From positions 1 through 6,589 of the forward strand of contig CALCFH010000013.1 in NCBI GenBank assembly GCA_937900215.1: a stretch of 6,589 bases of DNA. Direction: 5' to 3'. The notes beneath the pieces were generated by a model. The model worked only from the letters and a program-made list of their open reading frames with translations, did no database searches and was not told where the DNA came from. The position numbers were made by a program, and so were the translations under genes. The stretch is from an uncultured Cryomorphaceae bacterium (GTDB lineage: Bacteria > Bacteroidota > Bacteroidia > Flavobacteriales > Schleiferiaceae). This document shows positions 5,978-6,589 of the stretch, one piece after another; positions within the stretch are counted from its first letter, which is position 1; each line of letters opens with the position of its first letter.

Positions 5978-6186
5978 ATGAAACTTTCAAGAAGCCCCGT
6001 GAAACGTTGAACAAAGCCCGTGAAACTTTCAAGAAGGCCCGTGAACTTTCAAAAAGGCCCGTGAAACTTTCAGGAAGCCCCGTGAAACGTTGAACAAAGC
6101 CCGTGAGACTTTGAACAAAGCCCGTGAGACAGAGAACAGGGTCTGAGAAACCGAAGGATAGCCCCGAGAAATCACCAAAAGGAGAA
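5978..6186 (+). repeat. Tandem array of about ten 21-bp direct repeats
   Basis: Ten head-to-tail units begin at 5978, 5999, 6020, 6041, 6061, 6082, 6103, 6124, 6145 and 6166. All are 21 bp except the fourth, which is 20 bp (one A lost). The first seven are closely alike and the last three increasingly degenerate. Two versions exist, type A with CTTTCAAGAAG and type B with CGTTGAACAAAG, in the order A B A A A B, then a B-like hybrid. Units 1-2 and 5-6 are nearly identical as a 42-bp pair (two differences). There are no spacers, so it is not CRISPR. Type A units contain the palindrome TGAAACTTTCA. Read in the frame CGT-GAA-ACN, each unit encodes a heptad R-E-T-[F/L]-[K/N]-K-[A/P]. The function is unknown. 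Confidence 0.9.
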
Positions 6187-6250
6187 AAAAAAAGAAAATT
6201 CTACTTAAAAAAATGGATTGGGAGGAGTGGAAATCAAGGGGGAAAAGAAA

Positions 6251-6589
6251 GAGGTTGGGGAATGTCTAATACCTGCTGTCTTTTAATACAGACACACGAA
6301 AGTCAAAAATGCCGACCCCTTTCTCATTTCCAGGGAAATGGCCCACTAGTGTATAGATTATAGAGAGAGAAAGCCTGAGGCTTGCGCATTTGAAAGTCCA
6401 ACCGGAACCCAATTAAGCAGACTTGGTGTTTTTCGAATAGTACAAACAGCAGCAAAGAAGACGCGCATTAGATAAAGGGAACCAAATGCCAAGCATAGAC
6501 TCGAAGTGGATGAAGTTAGAGCAATACCTCGTTTTTTACTAGGCCATGGAAGCAGCAAAACCACAGAGATCTACACCCATGTAGCCACC
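6251..6589 (+). pseudogene. Decayed tyrosine recombinase/integrase, C-terminal half (runs off right edge)
   Basis: One forward frame reads as a damaged integrase of the XerC/XerD-like tyrosine recombinase family. The clearest part is the end: L-L-G-H-G-S-S-K-T-T-E-I-Y-T-H-V-A-T, with the catalytic His at 6545-6547 and the nucleophile Tyr at 6572-6574. Upstream in the same frame are recognisable remnants: V-G-E-C-L (6254-6268), a K-V-K-N-A...L-I-S stretch (6299-6331) where a G-K-G-x-K-D-R...L-S block is expected, D-Y-R-E-R-K-P-E-A-C-A-F-E (6356-6394) resembling Y-K-P-K-E-x-L-F-E, A-A-K-K-T-R-I (6449-6469), and A-K-H-R-L-E-V-D-E-V-R-A-I (6488-6526) resembling A-T-H-L-L-E-x-G-x-D-L-R-x-I. In-frame stops lie at 6284-6286 (TAA), 6347-6349 (TAG) and 6473-6475 (TAA). 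The H-x-x-R box is lost, apparently with a small deletion. The left boundary is vague. Any further 3' end is outside the window. Confidence 0.72.

Noticed and set aside
5978..6186. CRISPR array
   Set aside because: The units are directly abutting with no unique spacers, the unit is only 21 bp, and no cas gene is in the window.
6124..6363. Plus-strand open frame of 79 codons with a GTG start
   Set aside because: It starts inside a repeat unit, is Lys/Ser-rich low complexity, and then runs out of frame over the recombinase remnant.
6358..6564. Minus-strand open frame of 68 codons
   Set aside because: It is antisense to the recombinase remnant, whose frame gives clear family motifs; the minus-strand peptide resembles nothing I know.

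Overview
The window looks like a piece of a Bacteroidota chromosome, probably Flavobacteriales-like. The reasons are the protein types (Bacteroidota-style TyrS, a DUF4296 lipoprotein, a dihydroorotase with the D-D-Q-V-H signature, a sensor kinase with H-Q-I-G-T-P as its H-box), the lack of clear Shine-Dalgarno sequences, and TAnnTTTG-type -7 promoter boxes in front of genes. The taxonomic placement is an inference from these features; no database was consulted.

Layout. 1-920 (minus) is tyrS, cut by the left edge so that only the N-terminal 306 residues (the catalytic part) are present. Divergent from it, 997-2013 (plus) is an extended short-chain dehydrogenase of unknown substrate, whose ATG follows a TATCTTTG box so closely that the mRNA may be leaderless. 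Its 3' end overlaps tail-to-tail by 38 bp with a three-gene minus-strand operon that reads from right to left: a DPM1-like polyprenol-phosphate sugar transferase (4419-3670, TTG start), dihydroorotase pyrC (3680-2331), and a small DUF4296 lipoprotein (2341-1976). Each downstream gene overlaps the previous one by exactly 11 nt, so translation is probably coupled. Divergent from this operon, 4531-5691 (plus) is an orphan two-TM sensor histidine kinase with no response regulator in view.

The last 0.9 kb (5692-6589) differs from the compact left part. It has no intact gene. It starts with a strongly purine-rich stretch, continues with an array of about ten 21-bp direct repeats (5978-6186), and ends in a decayed tyrosine recombinase (about 6251-6589) with three in-frame stops but a perfectly preserved C-terminal catalytic tail that runs off the right edge. 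The repeat units vary mostly at third codon positions of one reading frame (RET[F/L][K/N]KA heptads), which suggests that the array once encoded a heptad-repeat protein. This right part looks like the edge of an old mobile or accessory segment next to a conserved housekeeping block. It is the most interesting area of the window, but I see no complete new system in it.
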